In this document: piece after piece, positions 34,273 to 45,302 of the stretch
How positions within the stretch are numbered: the first letter of the stretch is position 1
How the letters are laid out: each line of letters starts with the position of its first letter
Source: Lentimonas sp002292345
GTDB taxonomy: Bacteria > Verrucomicrobiota > Verrucomicrobiia > Opitutales > Coraliomargaritaceae
Length of the DNA: 64,000 nt
Reading direction: 5' to 3'
Assembly (NCBI GenBank): GCA_964187655.1
Contig: CAXLMP010000051.1
Span: 1 to 64,000 of the forward strand
The notes under the pieces: generated by a model
What the model was told of the DNA's origin: nothing
The model's input: the letters and a program-made list of their open reading frames with translations, nothing else
Databases searched by the model: none
Made by a program: the position numbers and the translations under genes

Positions 34273-37200
34273 ATGCCAAAACGCACCGATATTCAAAAAA
34301 TTCTTATCATTGGTTCCGGCCCGATAGTCATTGGCCAAGCCTGTGAATTCGACTATTCAGGCACTCAAGCCTGTAAAGCGCTGCGCGAAGAAGGCTACAA
34401 GGTAGTCCTCGTTAACAGCAATCCAGCGACCATCATGACGGATCCAGAGTTCGCCGATGTGACTTATATTGAGCCTCTTACGGTTGATGCGCTAGAGAAG
34501 ATCATCGACAAGGAGCGACCCGACGCCCTGCTGCCGACACTTGGCGGTCAGACTGGGCTGAATCTTTCGATGAATCTGCATGATGCTGGCATTCTTAAGA
34601 AGTATGGCGTCGAAATGATCGGCGCGAAGCCAGAAGCTATCATTAAGGGCGAGGCGCGTGACATCTTTAAGCAAGCCATGGTTAAGATCGGCCTCGACGT
34701 TGCCAAGTCGGAAACGGTGCACACGCTGGCCGAAGCGATCGAAGCTGCGGAGAAGACTATCGGCGACTTCCCGATTATCATTCGCCCCAGCTTTACGCTG
34801 GGTGGTTCTGGTGGCGGCATCGCTTACAACCGCGAAGAATACGAGAAGATGGTGCAAAACGGTCTCGATCTATCTCCTACCACTGAAGTGCTTGTTGAAG
34901 AGTGCCTTCTGGGCTGGAAAGAATACGAAATGGAAATTATGCGCGACCACAAGGATCAGTGCGTGGTAATCTGTTCGATTGAAAACTTTGACCCAATGGG
35001 CGTCCACACTGGCGACTCTATTACTGTCGCTCCTGCAATGACGCTGACCGACAAGGAATATCAGCTCATGCGCGACGCATCCTTCGCGTGTATTCGCGAA
35101 GTCGGCGTTGAAACTGGTGGCTCTAATATTCAATTTTCAGTCAACCCAGCCAATGGCCGCATGGTCGTGATCGAGATGAACCCACGCGTCTCTCGCAGTT
35201 CCGCTCTCGCATCCAAGGCCACAGGCTTCCCGATCGCTAAGATCGCAGCGAAACTTGCAGTCGGTTACAGTCTCGATGAACTTAAGAACGACATCACCCA
35301 GAAGACACCGGCCAGCTTTGAGCCGACAATCGACTATGTCGTCACAAAGATCCCGCGTTTCACCTTCGAGAAGTTCCCTGGCGCGGACACCACCTTGACT
35401 TCTGCAATGAAGTCTGTCGGTGAAGCGATGGCAATCGGCCGCACCTTCAAGGAATCGTTCCAAAAAGCGTTACGCTCACTCGAAATCGGCGCAAAAGGGT
35501 TTGTTGGCCCAGCTAAGTTCGAAGAAAAGATCACCGACATGCAGGCAGTGCGCCAAGGCATCGCGATCCCAACTTGCGAACGTGTTTTCTGGCTACGCCA
35601 TGCATTTCTCAACGGCATGACGGATGAAGAAATCTTCGACACCTGCGCCCTCGATCCTTGGTTCATTCGTCAACTCCGTGAGCTGGTTGAAATCGAAGGC
35701 GACCTGCGCAAGAGCAGTCTAGCAAAGCTCGATGCTGAGCTCATGAAGACTTCCAAGGAAGCAGGCTTTAGCGATGCATTGATTGCCGACCTAGTTCACT
35801 CCAACCGCCAAGCCGTGCGCAAGCGCCGCGAAAAGCTCGGCGTGCTGACTAACTTCCGCCTAGTTGATACTTGCGCGGCTGAATTCGAAGCATTCACACC
35901 TTACTATTACTCCTCTTACGGTTCAGAAAACGAAATCGTCAAGAGCGACAAGAAGAAGATTATGATCCTCGGTGGTGGCCCGAATCGTATCGGGCAAGGC
36001 ATCGAGTTTGACTACTGCTGCGTGCACGCCTCTTTCGCACTTCGCGATGCAGGTTTCGAAACCATCATGGTCAACTCGAACCCGGAAACTGTTTCGACTG
36101 ACTACGATACATCCGACAAGCTGTTCTTCGAACCACTCACTCTCGAAGACGTCCTCGAAATTTATACCCAGTCCGGCTGTGACGGCGTGATCGTTCAATT
36201 CGGTGGTCAAACACCACTGAATCTCGCAACCGAACTCGAAGCACACGGCGTCAACATCATTGGCACATCGCCTTCGATGATCGATGCAGCAGAGGACCGG
36301 AAGCTGTTTCGCGACATTCTCGACCGAGTCGGCCTCAAACAACCAGAGAACCGTATTGCCAATTCTCTGGAAGAGGCCTACGAACTCGCCGGTGAGATTG
36401 GCTTCCCGATCCTGCTCCGCCCTTCCTTTGTTCTTGGCGGACGCGGCATGTTTATTGTCTATGATATGGCCGAAATGAAGACGATCGTCCGCGAAGTCTT
36501 CGACGTCGCACCTGGCACTCCAGTGCTACTCGACAAGTTCCTTGAAGATGCTTACGAGCTCGACGTGGACTGCATCTCGGACGGTGAAAAAACAGTGATC
36601 GGCGGCATGCTGCAACATGTCGAATTCGCAGGGGTGCACTCTGGCGATGCGACCATGGTCATGCCTCCGCACACGCTCTCAGCAGAGATACTCGATACCG
36701 TCCGCGAAGCCACTTACGCGCTCGCGAAAGAGCTCGAAGTAGTCGGCCTGATGAACGTGCAATACGCGATCAAGGACGACGAGCTTTACATCATTGAAGT
36801 CAACCCACGTGCCTCGCGCACCGTGCCATTCGTCTCCAAGGCGATCGGTGTGCCACTGGCGAAGCTCGCTGCCCGTATCATGGCAGGCGAAAAGCTCACA
36901 GACCTCGGCTTCACCAAAGAAATCATTCCTCCATACTGGGCAGTCAAAGAATCCGTGTTCCCATTCAACCGCTTCCCAGGCGCTCCGGTCATGTTAAGTC
37001 CAGAAATGCGCTCGACTGGCGAAGTCATGGGGCTGGATAAGGATCTCGGGGTTGCTTTTGCAAAATCACAAATGGCGGCTAAGCCTGCACTGCCCGACTC
37101 GGGCGACGTTTTTATCAGCGTAAAAGACGACGACAAAGAGCGCGCCATCAAAATCGCCCGCGGACTCAGCGAACTCGGCTTCGGTATTATCGCCACCGCT

Positions 37201-37509
37201 GGCACTGGTAAGCTCTTCAAAGCCAACGGCATTGATATGAAGCACGTCTGCCGACTGAGCGAAGGTCGCCCGAACGTGATAGATTTGATTAAGAATAATA
37301 AGGTCTCACTAATCGTCAACACGCCTCAAGGCACCGTCCCTCGCCAAAACGAGAATATGATCCGCACCGAAGCGGTGAAGCACAACATCTGTATTATGAC
37401 GACGATCTCGGCAGCCTCTGCAGCAGTCGAAGGCATCAAATCACTTCGCGAAAAGGGCTACGAGGTTCGTTCAATTCAGTCTTACAGCCAAGAAGCCAAT
37501 CCACGCTAA
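34273..37509 (+). CDS. carB: Carbamoyl-phosphate synthase large subunit
   Basis: CarB makes carbamoyl phosphate from bicarbonate, ATP and glutamine-derived ammonia for arginine and pyrimidine synthesis. About 1078 residues from the ATG at 34273; the ATG at 34237 adds 12 residues with no family match. The two homologous ATP-grasp halves are visible: the first begins ILIIGSGPIVIGQACEFDYSG, the second IMILGGGPNRIGQGIEFDYCC. They carry RPSFTLGGSGGGIAYN and RPSFVLGGRGMFIVYD respectively. The C-terminal MGS-like regulatory domain (SLIVNTPQGTVPRQNENMIR) is present. carA is not adjacent. Confidence 0.98.
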   Translation: MPKRTDIQKILIIGSGPIVIGQACEFDYSGTQACKALREEGYKVVLVNSNPATIMTDPEFADVTYIEPLTVDALEKIIDKERPDALLPTLGGQTGLNLSMNLHDAGILKKYGVEMIGAKPEAIIKGEARDIFKQAMVKIGLDVAKSETVHTLAEAIEAAEKTIGDFPIIIRPSFTLGGSGGGIAYNREEYEKMVQNGLDLSPTTEVLVEECLLGWKEYEMEIMRDHKDQCVVICSIENFDPMGVHTGDSITVAPAMTLTDKEYQLMRDASFACIREVGVETGGSNIQFSVNPANGRMVVIEMNPRVSRSSALASKATGFPIAKIAAKLAVGYSLDELKNDITQKTPASFEPTIDYVVTKIPRFTFEKFPGADTTLTSAMKSVGEAMAIGRTFKESFQKALRSLEIGAKGFVGPAKFEEKITDMQAVRQGIAIPTCERVFWLRHAFLNGMTDEEIFDTCALDPWFIRQLRELVEIEGDLRKSSLAKLDAELMKTSKEAGFSDALIADLVHSNRQAVRKRREKLGVLTNFRLVDTCAAEFEAFTPYYYSSYGSENEIVKSDKKKIMILGGGPNRIGQGIEFDYCCVHASFALRDAGFETIMVNSNPETVSTDYDTSDKLFFEPLTLEDVLEIYTQSGCDGVIVQFGGQTPLNLATELEAHGVNIIGTSPSMIDAAEDRKLFRDILDRVGLKQPENRIANSLEEAYELAGEIGFPILLRPSFVLGGRGMFIVYDMAEMKTIVREVFDVAPGTPVLLDKFLEDAYELDVDCISDGEKTVIGGMLQHVEFAGVHSGDATMVMPPHTLSAEILDTVREATYALAKELEVVGLMNVQYAIKDDELYIIEVNPRASRTVPFVSKAIGVPLAKLAARIMAGEKLTDLGFTKEIIPPYWAVKESVFPFNRFPGAPVMLSPEMRSTGEVMGLDKDLGVAFAKSQMAAKPALPDSGDVFISVKDDDKERAIKIARGLSELGFGIIATAGTGKLFKANGIDMKHVCRLSEGRPNVIDLIKNNKVSLIVNTPQGTVPRQNENMIRTEAVKHNICIMTTISAASAAVEGIKSLREKGYEVRSIQSYSQEANPR

Positions 37510-37604
37510 CTTCGCCTCTATTCTTTATCTTGCTTGGACTCATTATCCCAACAGAAACAGCAGAGTTTCATTACGATCAAGAGAACAAATAAAACGCTTC
37601 ACAA

Positions 37605-38456
<852 letters not shown>

Positions 38457-38493
38457 GTACACTTTCCACTCCAAACACTACTTTCACTTTGTT

Positions 38494-39180
38494 ATGAATC
38501 ACCCACCAAAAAAGAAATACAAAAATCCTCTCATGCCTGAAGACGACGTCATCGACGAGCGCCATCTCATCGACCTCGAAGACTCAGTAGATATCTCTTT
38601 CGAAGACCGCGTCAGCATCTACTGGATGGAGAACAAGAGTTTCCTGATTGGCTGTATCACGGTGCTGCTACTGGTTGTCGCTGGTTACCAAAGCTTGCGC
38701 ATCTTCAAGGACCGCTCAGAAATCGCGCTCCAAGCCGAATATGCAGAAGCCAACGCAAGTGAAGCGCTCGCAGACTTCGCCAAAGCCAACCGCAATAAAG
38801 CACTTGGCGGATTTGCCGCACTTAGCACCGCTGACGCCGCTTACTCTGCTGAAGAGTACGAAAAAGCCCTCGAGTTCTACAATTTGGCCGCCGCCATACT
38901 TGAAGAGTCGACCCTCGCGGGGCGCGCCCAGCTCGGGCAAGCTTTCTCGCTCTACCAAAACGGCAGCACCGACGAAGGCCTCGCCAAGCTCAATGCCATT
39001 ACTGCTGACAGTAGCCTAGCCGAAGGGGTTCGCGCCGAAGCCGCCTACCATCTCGCAGTCGAAGCCGACACCGCAGGTCGCAGCGCAGAATTTGAAAGCT
39101 TCGCAGCACAAATCAACGCCTCGCCACTGGCGGGCCAATGGCAACAGCGCCTCAGCTACTACCAGCAACAAACACAGTAA
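38494..39180 (+). CDS. YfgM-like TPR membrane protein
   Basis: 228 residues: a charged cytoplasmic N-terminus (about 1-48) and one transmembrane helix (FLIGCITVLLLVVAGYQSL, about 50-68). A C-terminal region of TPR-like helices follows (YSAEEYEKALEFYNLAAAIL, AGRAQLGQAFSLYQNGSTDEGLAKL). The order tail-helix-TPR is that of YfgM/ancillary SecYEG-translocon proteins, but by-eye similarity only supports the architecture. A terminator follows. Confidence 0.75.
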   Translation: MNHPPKKKYKNPLMPEDDVIDERHLIDLEDSVDISFEDRVSIYWMENKSFLIGCITVLLLVVAGYQSLRIFKDRSEIALQAEYAEANASEALADFAKANRNKALGGFAALSTADAAYSAEEYEKALEFYNLAAAILEESTLAGRAQLGQAFSLYQNGSTDEGLAKLNAITADSSLAEGVRAEAAYHLAVEADTAGRSAEFESFAAQINASPLAGQWQQRLSYYQQQTQ

Positions 39181-39207
39181 TTAGTCGCTCGTTAAACCGA
39201 TTCTTCC

Positions 39208-39239
39208 AAACGCACAGGTATGCAAGCCTGTGCGTTTTT
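39208..39239 (+). terminator. Rho-independent terminator after the YfgM-like gene
   Basis: A perfect 11-bp stem AAACGCACAGG/CCTGTGCGTTT (39208-39218 with 39227-39237), 8-nt loop, and a T tract to 39239. Confidence 0.9.
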
Positions 39240-39304
39240 GATGCCAACAGACAACATCACAGATCCAAATTGAAATAGAACTCGCAAGGCTTATTGAGGA
39301 ATCG

Positions 39305-39334
39305 TTGACAGTTCCGAAATAGAATACACAACAT
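39305..39334 (+). promoter_or_regulatory. Candidate sigma70-type promoter for eno
   Basis: A perfect TTGACA at 39305-39310 is followed, after an 18-base spacer, by a poor -10 candidate CAACAT (39329-39334). It lies ~85 bases upstream of the eno ATG and downstream of the previous terminator, so it is in the right place. The -10 match is weak. Confidence 0.4.
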
Positions 39335-39417
39335 CTATCGCGCTGTTCGATTATCTGTTTAGACTGATTAAACGGAGGCAGAGCAACTCATCTCATCTAG
39401 AAATATACCGCTTTATT

Positions 39418-40698
<1,281 letters not shown>

Positions 40699-40722
40699 GC
40701 GGCCCTTACATCGAATTACCAC

Positions 40723-40753
40723 AAAGCCCGACGGTTAGCCGTCGGGCTTTTTT
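40723..40753 (+). terminator. Rho-independent terminator after eno
   Basis: A perfect 12-bp stem AAAGCCCGACGG/CCGTCGGGCTTT (40723-40734 with 40739-40750) with a TTAG loop and six T residues ending at 40753. Confidence 0.93.
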
Positions 40754-40932
40754 ATGGTCCATCGTCGATGAGTGGTTAAAGGAGCAATTGCGACTCGCGC
40801 TGCTATCGCGTTCAATTACCAAACAAACCCCCAATCAGCGACCCTTGCCACTCAACTGTAATGCTCGCCGCCGACAAATTGCTCGCTTCAATTTTCTAAA
40901 TGCTTACTTGTTACTCATCATCCTTAGAAATC

Positions 40933-41352
40933 ATGACCTTAAAAGAAAAACAAGACGCGCTCGTCGAAGAGATCACTTTGATTCCCGACGCCTACGAACG
41001 CCTAGGCTATATCGTTGACCGCGGCAAAAAAGCTGCAGGGTTAACCGAAGACCTCCGCATTGATAGCTTCAAAATCGAAGGTTGCATGTCACAGCTCTGG
41101 GTGGTGCCGGCATTTAAGGATGGTTTGTGCTCGTTTCGCTCTGAGTCTGACTCAGCAATTGTTAAAGGAATCGCTGAACTACTGTGCAACTTCTATAGCG
41201 ATGCGAAGCCCGAAGAAATCATTGCTGCCGATGCTGAATTCCTCGGCGAAGTTGGTATCACACAGCACCTTTCCCCAAATCGGCGTAATGGCTTGAGCCG
41301 TATCGTCGACTCGATCCAACGATTCGCACAATCCTGCTTGGCAGACTCGTAA
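40933..41352 (+). CDS. sufE: SufE family cysteine desulfuration protein
   Basis: SufE accepts persulfide sulfur from the cysteine desulfurase SufS for Fe-S cluster assembly. 139 residues from the ATG at 40933; an in-frame ATG at 40900 adds 11 unrelated residues. The acceptor Cys is C51 in FKIEGCMSQLWVV, the conserved GC-x-S-x-V/LW motif. The C-terminal half has HLSPNRRNGLSRIVDSI, also typical. sufS and other suf genes are not adjacent. Confidence 0.93.
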   Translation: MTLKEKQDALVEEITLIPDAYERLGYIVDRGKKAAGLTEDLRIDSFKIEGCMSQLWVVPAFKDGLCSFRSESDSAIVKGIAELLCNFYSDAKPEEIIAADAEFLGEVGITQHLSPNRRNGLSRIVDSIQRFAQSCLADS

Positions 41353-41370
41353 TCACACAGAAGCGACACT

Positions 41371-41406
41371 CTCAGCGCTTCCCAGTTCCTGCCTCAAGTC
41401 TCAGCA
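41371..41406 (+). repeat. Pyrimidine-rich CTCAAGTCTCAG repeat, copy 4
   Basis: Contains CTCAGCGCTTCCCAGTTCC and CCTCAAGTCTCAG, and ends directly at the ATG of the TatD-like gene (41407). Confidence 0.65.
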
Positions 41407-42210
41407 ATGGCCGCCCCACTTTATGACGCACACGCTCATTTCGCCGCCCCAGCGTTACAACAACACTGGCAGCAGATCAGTCATGACTTAGAGAAAATCG
41501 ACCTGAAGTATGCCGTCGTCAACGGCACCTCTCCTGCCGATTGGCCCGCAGTTCTCCAACTCGCAAAATCAGAGCCACACATGATTCCCGCAATTGGCAT
41601 GCACCCGTGGAAAGTGAACGATGCACCCACTGACTGGCAGGCACAATTCCTGCAGGCGCTGAATCGCGGCGCGCGAGTCATTGGCGAGGTAGGCCTAGAT
41701 AAATGGCGCGAAGGTTACGACCTTGAGCGTCAACAGACCGCTTTTCGCTGGCAACTTGCTCAAGCCACTGAACGCAATCTGCCAATCTCGATTCACTGCC
41801 TTAAAGCGATCGGCCCGCTAATGGAGACACTACGCGGCAAACCACTGCCCAAGCGCGGCTTTCACCTCCACGCCTATAATGGTCCGGTCGAATTGATCCC
41901 TGAGCTGGCTGAGCTTGGTGCCTATTTCTCATTCAACGCTGGACAACTTAGAACCGTAAAATCAAAAGCTCCTGGACGTATGTGCGCCGTACCAGCAGAG
42001 CGAATACTGATCGAAACCGATGCGCCCGATATGCTACCAGCAACGAGTCTGCGAAGCTTCGATCTTCCAAAGTATCCCCGCGGACACGCACTCGCACACC
42101 CGGCCACCCTAATTGATGGCTATACCGCCGTTGCGCACCTTCGCGCCGCACCGATCGAATCCCTAAGACAACAAGTCGCCAGCAATTTCGAACGCTATTT
42201 CCTTAGCTAG
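41407..42210 (+). CDS. TatD-family metal-dependent hydrolase
   Basis: 267 residues of the amidohydrolase TIM-barrel type. Metal ligands are visible as DAHAHF at the N-terminus, the glutamate in GEVGLDKW, HCLKA, HLHAYNG and the aspartate in IETDAPDML. TatD proteins are Mg-dependent 3'-5' exonucleases/DNases. It is more divergent than the housekeeping TatD (DKW in place of the usual DYH), so it belongs to a side branch and its substrate is uncertain. It is 15 bases upstream of the DUF983 gene. Confidence 0.87.
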   Translation: MAAPLYDAHAHFAAPALQQHWQQISHDLEKIDLKYAVVNGTSPADWPAVLQLAKSEPHMIPAIGMHPWKVNDAPTDWQAQFLQALNRGARVIGEVGLDKWREGYDLERQQTAFRWQLAQATERNLPISIHCLKAIGPLMETLRGKPLPKRGFHLHAYNGPVELIPELAELGAYFSFNAGQLRTVKSKAPGRMCAVPAERILIETDAPDMLPATSLRSFDLPKYPRGHALAHPATLIDGYTAVAHLRAAPIESLRQQVASNFERYFLS

Positions 42211-42225
42211 ACGCCCCGATACGCC

Positions 42226-42678
42226 ATGGAAGATCTTCAACTTCAGCCAACCCCAAACGTCACACGTCGCCAGTTACTAATGCGCGGTCTACACTGCCAA
42301 TGCCCCAACTGCGGCCAGGCTAAGCTATTCAAAACTCGGCTGCGCATCCATCGTTATTGTCCAAAGTGCGGCATGCGAATCGAACGGGGCGACGGTTACT
42401 ATCTCGGCCCGCTTTGTATCAATTACGGAATCGCTGTCTTTACCGTTGTGTTGCCGACTCTACTGCTGGGCTTCTTCGGTTACATTGCCATCAAGCTCGC
42501 TTTGGTAATTGCCTTCACCGGGGCTCTCTTACTGCCTCTGCGACTCTACCGCTTCAGTTGGAGTTGCTGGTTGATGGTTTACTACATCTGCCTACCTCAC
42601 GAGCTACATGCCAACCGGACAGAAGATTGCGATGATCTTTCATTCGAGGAAGAGCGACGCACGCGCACGAAGCAGTGA
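42226..42678 (+). CDS. DUF983 zinc-ribbon membrane protein
   Basis: 150 residues. The N-terminal half has a zinc-ribbon pattern of two CxxC pairs (C26/C29 in CQCPNCG and C45/C48 in YCPKCG) and then the GDGYYLGPL signature of DUF983. Two transmembrane helices follow (IAVFTVVLPTLLLGFFGYI, LALVIAFTGALLLPLRLY). Function is unknown for the family. It converges with mlaA with a 16-base gap. Confidence 0.87.
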   Translation: MEDLQLQPTPNVTRRQLLMRGLHCQCPNCGQAKLFKTRLRIHRYCPKCGMRIERGDGYYLGPLCINYGIAVFTVVLPTLLLGFFGYIAIKLALVIAFTGALLLPLRLYRFSWSCWLMVYYICLPHELHANRTEDCDDLSFEEERRTRTKQ

Positions 42679-42694
42679 ATAGATTCCAGCGCGA

Positions 42695-43459
42695 CTATTC
42701 CTCGATCATCGAACGGCGCTTTTGCGAATAGCCATTCTTCATCGAGCTGTAAGGATCAAGCGCTCCGCCCTTCATTTGCGTGTAAATACGCATCAAAGTC
42801 GGACTCTTCACCACAAACTCAGTGACTCCGAACGCAGTCTGTACTTCAGAGTCGCTAATCACGCTATAAGGCTTTTTCAAAGGATTGATAGCTCGGTCTC
42901 CCAGAAAACCAAACAGATCCCGCACATTTGAAGGCCCCAACAGAGGCAGCACCAGATAAGGCCCCTCCCCGATCCCCCAGGATCCAAAGGCTTGCCCCAT
43001 GTCTTCAGGCTGCAGCGGCTGCAGACTTTCAAAACGATCCGCGGCAGGAAACACACCAACGACGCCCAAGGTAGTATTCACAGCAAAACGCTCCGTCTCG
43101 AGCCATGCACCTTGCATGCGACCTTGTAGAAGGTTCCCGCCCAGACGCACTGGATAACCTAAGTTCTTAAAAAAGTTCGAGGCCCCACGCTCCACAGGAT
43201 CAGGAGTCACCTGCTGATAGCCCTTGGCGAGATGTTTCACCACGTTCATATAGATGAAGTCATTGAACTTAAACGTCAGTCGGTTGACTGACTCCAACGG
43301 GTCACAGACCACAGTCGGCTCTTCATCAATTTCGCCATACAGTTCTTCTTCGGTGAGGAAGTCATCCTCTGCCAATCCAGCACTTAGGCTCACGCATAAA
43401 ATTAACCCGAATGCACAATACTGCAGAAACAAGCGTTTATAATGTGATTTTTTCTGCAT
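42695..43459 (-). CDS. mlaA: Outer-membrane lipid asymmetry protein MlaA (VacJ)
   Basis: MlaA extracts phospholipids from the outer leaflet of the outer membrane and passes them to MlaC. 254 residues with a signal peptide. The lipobox Cys of typical MlaA lipoproteins is not evident near LSAGLAED. Signatures are CDPLESVNRLTFKFNDFIY, ASNFFKNLGYPVRLGGNLLQG, NTTLGVVGVFPAADRF, the DMGQAFGSWGIGEGPYLVLPLLGPSNVRD block. It overlaps mlaC by 23 bases and has an AGGAG seven bases before its start. It is last in mlaEFDCA. Confidence 0.95.
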   Translation of the reverse strand: MQKKSHYKRLFLQYCAFGLILCVSLSAGLAEDDFLTEEELYGEIDEEPTVVCDPLESVNRLTFKFNDFIYMNVVKHLAKGYQQVTPDPVERGASNFFKNLGYPVRLGGNLLQGRMQGAWLETERFAVNTTLGVVGVFPAADRFESLQPLQPEDMGQAFGSWGIGEGPYLVLPLLGPSNVRDLFGFLGDRAINPLKKPYSVISDSEVQTAFGVTEFVVKSPTLMRIYTQMKGGALDPYSSMKNGYSQKRRSMIEE

Positions 43460-44060
43460 CTAATTTCTCCTGTTCTAAAAGTTTTTCTAATTTTTTAATT
43501 AATAGTGCGCCATTTTCTTTACGAAAGTGATCATCAAGCTGCTGACGGTAATTCGACACTATGCTGATGTCTTCAGCCACAATATCATAGATCTCCCAGC
43601 CCGTTTTCAACAAGCCAAAACGATATAACACATTGAAAGTCTTACCGCTGGGAAAACTAATAACGACTGGCACTTCTATACGTTTACTAGATAGCTCAAT
43701 CACAGCTCCACAGTCCAAGATGGGCCGATCTTTGCCTGCCATGCCCTCCACAAAACTCTTAACAATTAACTGGTCAATGAGATTGCGGACCTGCATCTGC
43801 TCATCAGCGGTCAACAAACTCCAGTTACGCGCCATCGCGCGACGAATAAGGACCTCCAAGTCATACTTGCCCTCAAGGATTGCTCGAACCGCATCCTGCC
43901 GCTGTGCATTCGTGTAGTCCTTATAGGCATCCAGATACATAATATCCAAGGTCGCCTCCATAGTAGTTTGGAGCTTCGCTGACTCATCCGCCTGAGCTGG
44001 CAGTACAGCCAACATAGCCACACAAGCAATCTTACATAAAAAACTCACTCTGAAATACAT
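43437..44060 (-). CDS. mlaC: Periplasmic phospholipid-binding protein MlaC
   Basis: MlaC shuttles phospholipid between MlaA and the MlaFED complex. 207 residues with a signal peptide ending near LPAQA. The YTNAQRQDAVRAILEGKYDLEVLIRRAMARNWSLL region and LLKTGWEIYDIVAEDISIVSNYRQQL are typical of the Ttg2D/MlaC family. It starts 3 bases after the mlaD stop and carries a GAGGAG upstream of the ATG. Confidence 0.93.
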   Translation of the reverse strand: MYFRVSFLCKIACVAMLAVLPAQADESAKLQTTMEATLDIMYLDAYKDYTNAQRQDAVRAILEGKYDLEVLIRRAMARNWSLLTADEQMQVRNLIDQLIVKSFVEGMAGKDRPILDCGAVIELSSKRIEVPVVISFPSGKTFNVLYRFGLLKTGWEIYDIVAEDISIVSNYRQQLDDHFRKENGALLIKKLEKLLEQEKLDAEKITL

Positions 44061-44063
44061 ACG

Positions 44064-44522
44064 TTATTCTTCTCCTCTGTCAATACCGCCGAGCGCAAAT
44101 CGGCTAATCAGACTTTCGATATCCAACGCGGATTCCGTATCAACAACCATATCGCCTGGCTCCAGCGGTAAGCCCGATCCGCCCGGTGAAACACTCAAAT
44201 AGCGGTCGCCGATCAGCCCCGCCGTCTTTACCGAGATGATCGTATCATCATCCAGCGTCAGATCATTCGGTAATTCCAGAGTCACAATAGAATAGAAATT
44301 ATCATCCAATATGATTGATCGAACCGTGCCGACACGTACTCCAGCGATCTCCACACGACTCCCGGGATTCACACCGCTAGTATTGCGGAATCGCGCCTCT
44401 AATTCGTAGCTATCACTGCCGAAGAACCGTGCGCTCCCGACCTGAATGGCCAAATACAGAACAGCTCCAAAGCCAATGAGCACAAAGCACCCAACTAAAA
44501 ATTCTATCTTACGATTATTCAT
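44064..44522 (-). CDS. mlaD: MCE-domain lipid-transport protein MlaD
   Basis: 152 residues: one N-terminal membrane helix (IEFLVGCFVLIGFGAVLYLAI) and a single MCE domain (YELEARFRNTSGVNPGSRVEIAGVRVGTV, DDDTIISVKTAGLIGDRYLSV). MlaD forms the hexameric ring through which lipid passes in the MlaFEDB complex. The length fits the single-MCE type. It lies 15 bases after mlaF and has GTGGAG before the ATG. Confidence 0.94.
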   Translation of the reverse strand: MNNRKIEFLVGCFVLIGFGAVLYLAIQVGSARFFGSDSYELEARFRNTSGVNPGSRVEIAGVRVGTVRSIILDDNFYSIVTLELPNDLTLDDDTIISVKTAGLIGDRYLSVSPGGSGLPLEPGDMVVDTESALDIESLISRFALGGIDRGEE

Positions 44523-44537
44523 ATCTTACATTCTCCA

Positions 44538-45302
44538 CTATTTTTTAGATTCCTTACTGCGCCCGAAGTTCGCCTTACTCAAAAAGCCTGAAAGAGCCGA
44601 CTCTGTATCCGCATCCAACTCCGATGGCTTGCCAAAAAACTTAATAATTCCCTCGTCCAGCCACGCTACGCGGTCACTTATTTCAAAGACTTCCGGAATA
44701 TCATGGCTGACCAGTAACGCGGTAAAACCAAATCGCTCGCGATAATCTGCAATCATTTCAAATACGCTAAACTTACGCTCGGGATCCAAGCCGGTCGTAG
44801 GCTCATCAAATAACACCACCTGAGGGTTCGTAATCAACGCACGCGCCAGAGCCACTCGCTTTTTCATCCCCCCAGACAGCTCGCCAGGATAGCGCTGTGC
44901 TGAATCCGACAGCTCCAAATGCGCCAACATCGCGGCGACACGCTCGAGAATTTCAGACTTGTTCAGGTTTGATGCCTCCAGCAATGGCAGCGCCACGTTC
45001 TCCGCCGCCGTCATCGAATCAAACAACGCGTTATTCTGAAACATATAGCTAAAAGTCACCGCATCGCTACCCTTCGATCCACGACGACTGTGCTCAATCG
45101 GTTGGCCATCCAACTCGATCTCGCCGTCATCGGGTGGCAGTAAATTCGCGATACATTTCAATAATACCGATTTGCCGATACCACTCTTACCAATAATCGT
45201 CGTCACCGAAGAACGCGCGACATCGAGGTTGACGCCATCCAGCACCTTGGCCTCGCCAAAATGCTTCTTCAGTCCACGGATTTTGAGGAAAGTGTCGTTC
45301 AT
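44538..45302 (-). CDS. mlaF: ABC transporter ATPase MlaF
   Basis: The ATPase of the Mla phospholipid transporter. About 254 residues from the ATG at 45302. Walker A is IIGKSGIGKSVLLKC, the signature LSGGMKKRVALARALI, Walker B VVLFDEPTTGLDP, and the switch VSHDIPE. The MK in the signature and the GIGKSV form are typical for MlaF/Ttg2A. The start overlaps the mlaE stop by one base (TAATG). A longer frame from 45359 is not used. Confidence 0.95.
   Translation of the reverse strand: MNDTFLKIRGLKKHFGEAKVLDGVNLDVARSSVTTIIGKSGIGKSVLLKCIANLLPPDDGEIELDGQPIEHSRRGSKGSDAVTFSYMFQNNALFDSMTAAENVALPLLEASNLNKSEILERVAAMLAHLELSDSAQRYPGELSGGMKKRVALARALITNPQVVLFDEPTTGLDPERKFSVFEMIADYRERFGFTALLVSHDIPEVFEISDRVAWLDEGIIKFFGKPSELDADTESALSGFLSKANFGRSKESKK

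Noticed and set aside
34082..34327. Short plus-strand open frame before carB
   Set aside because: Overlaps the carB start and has no signal or family pattern.
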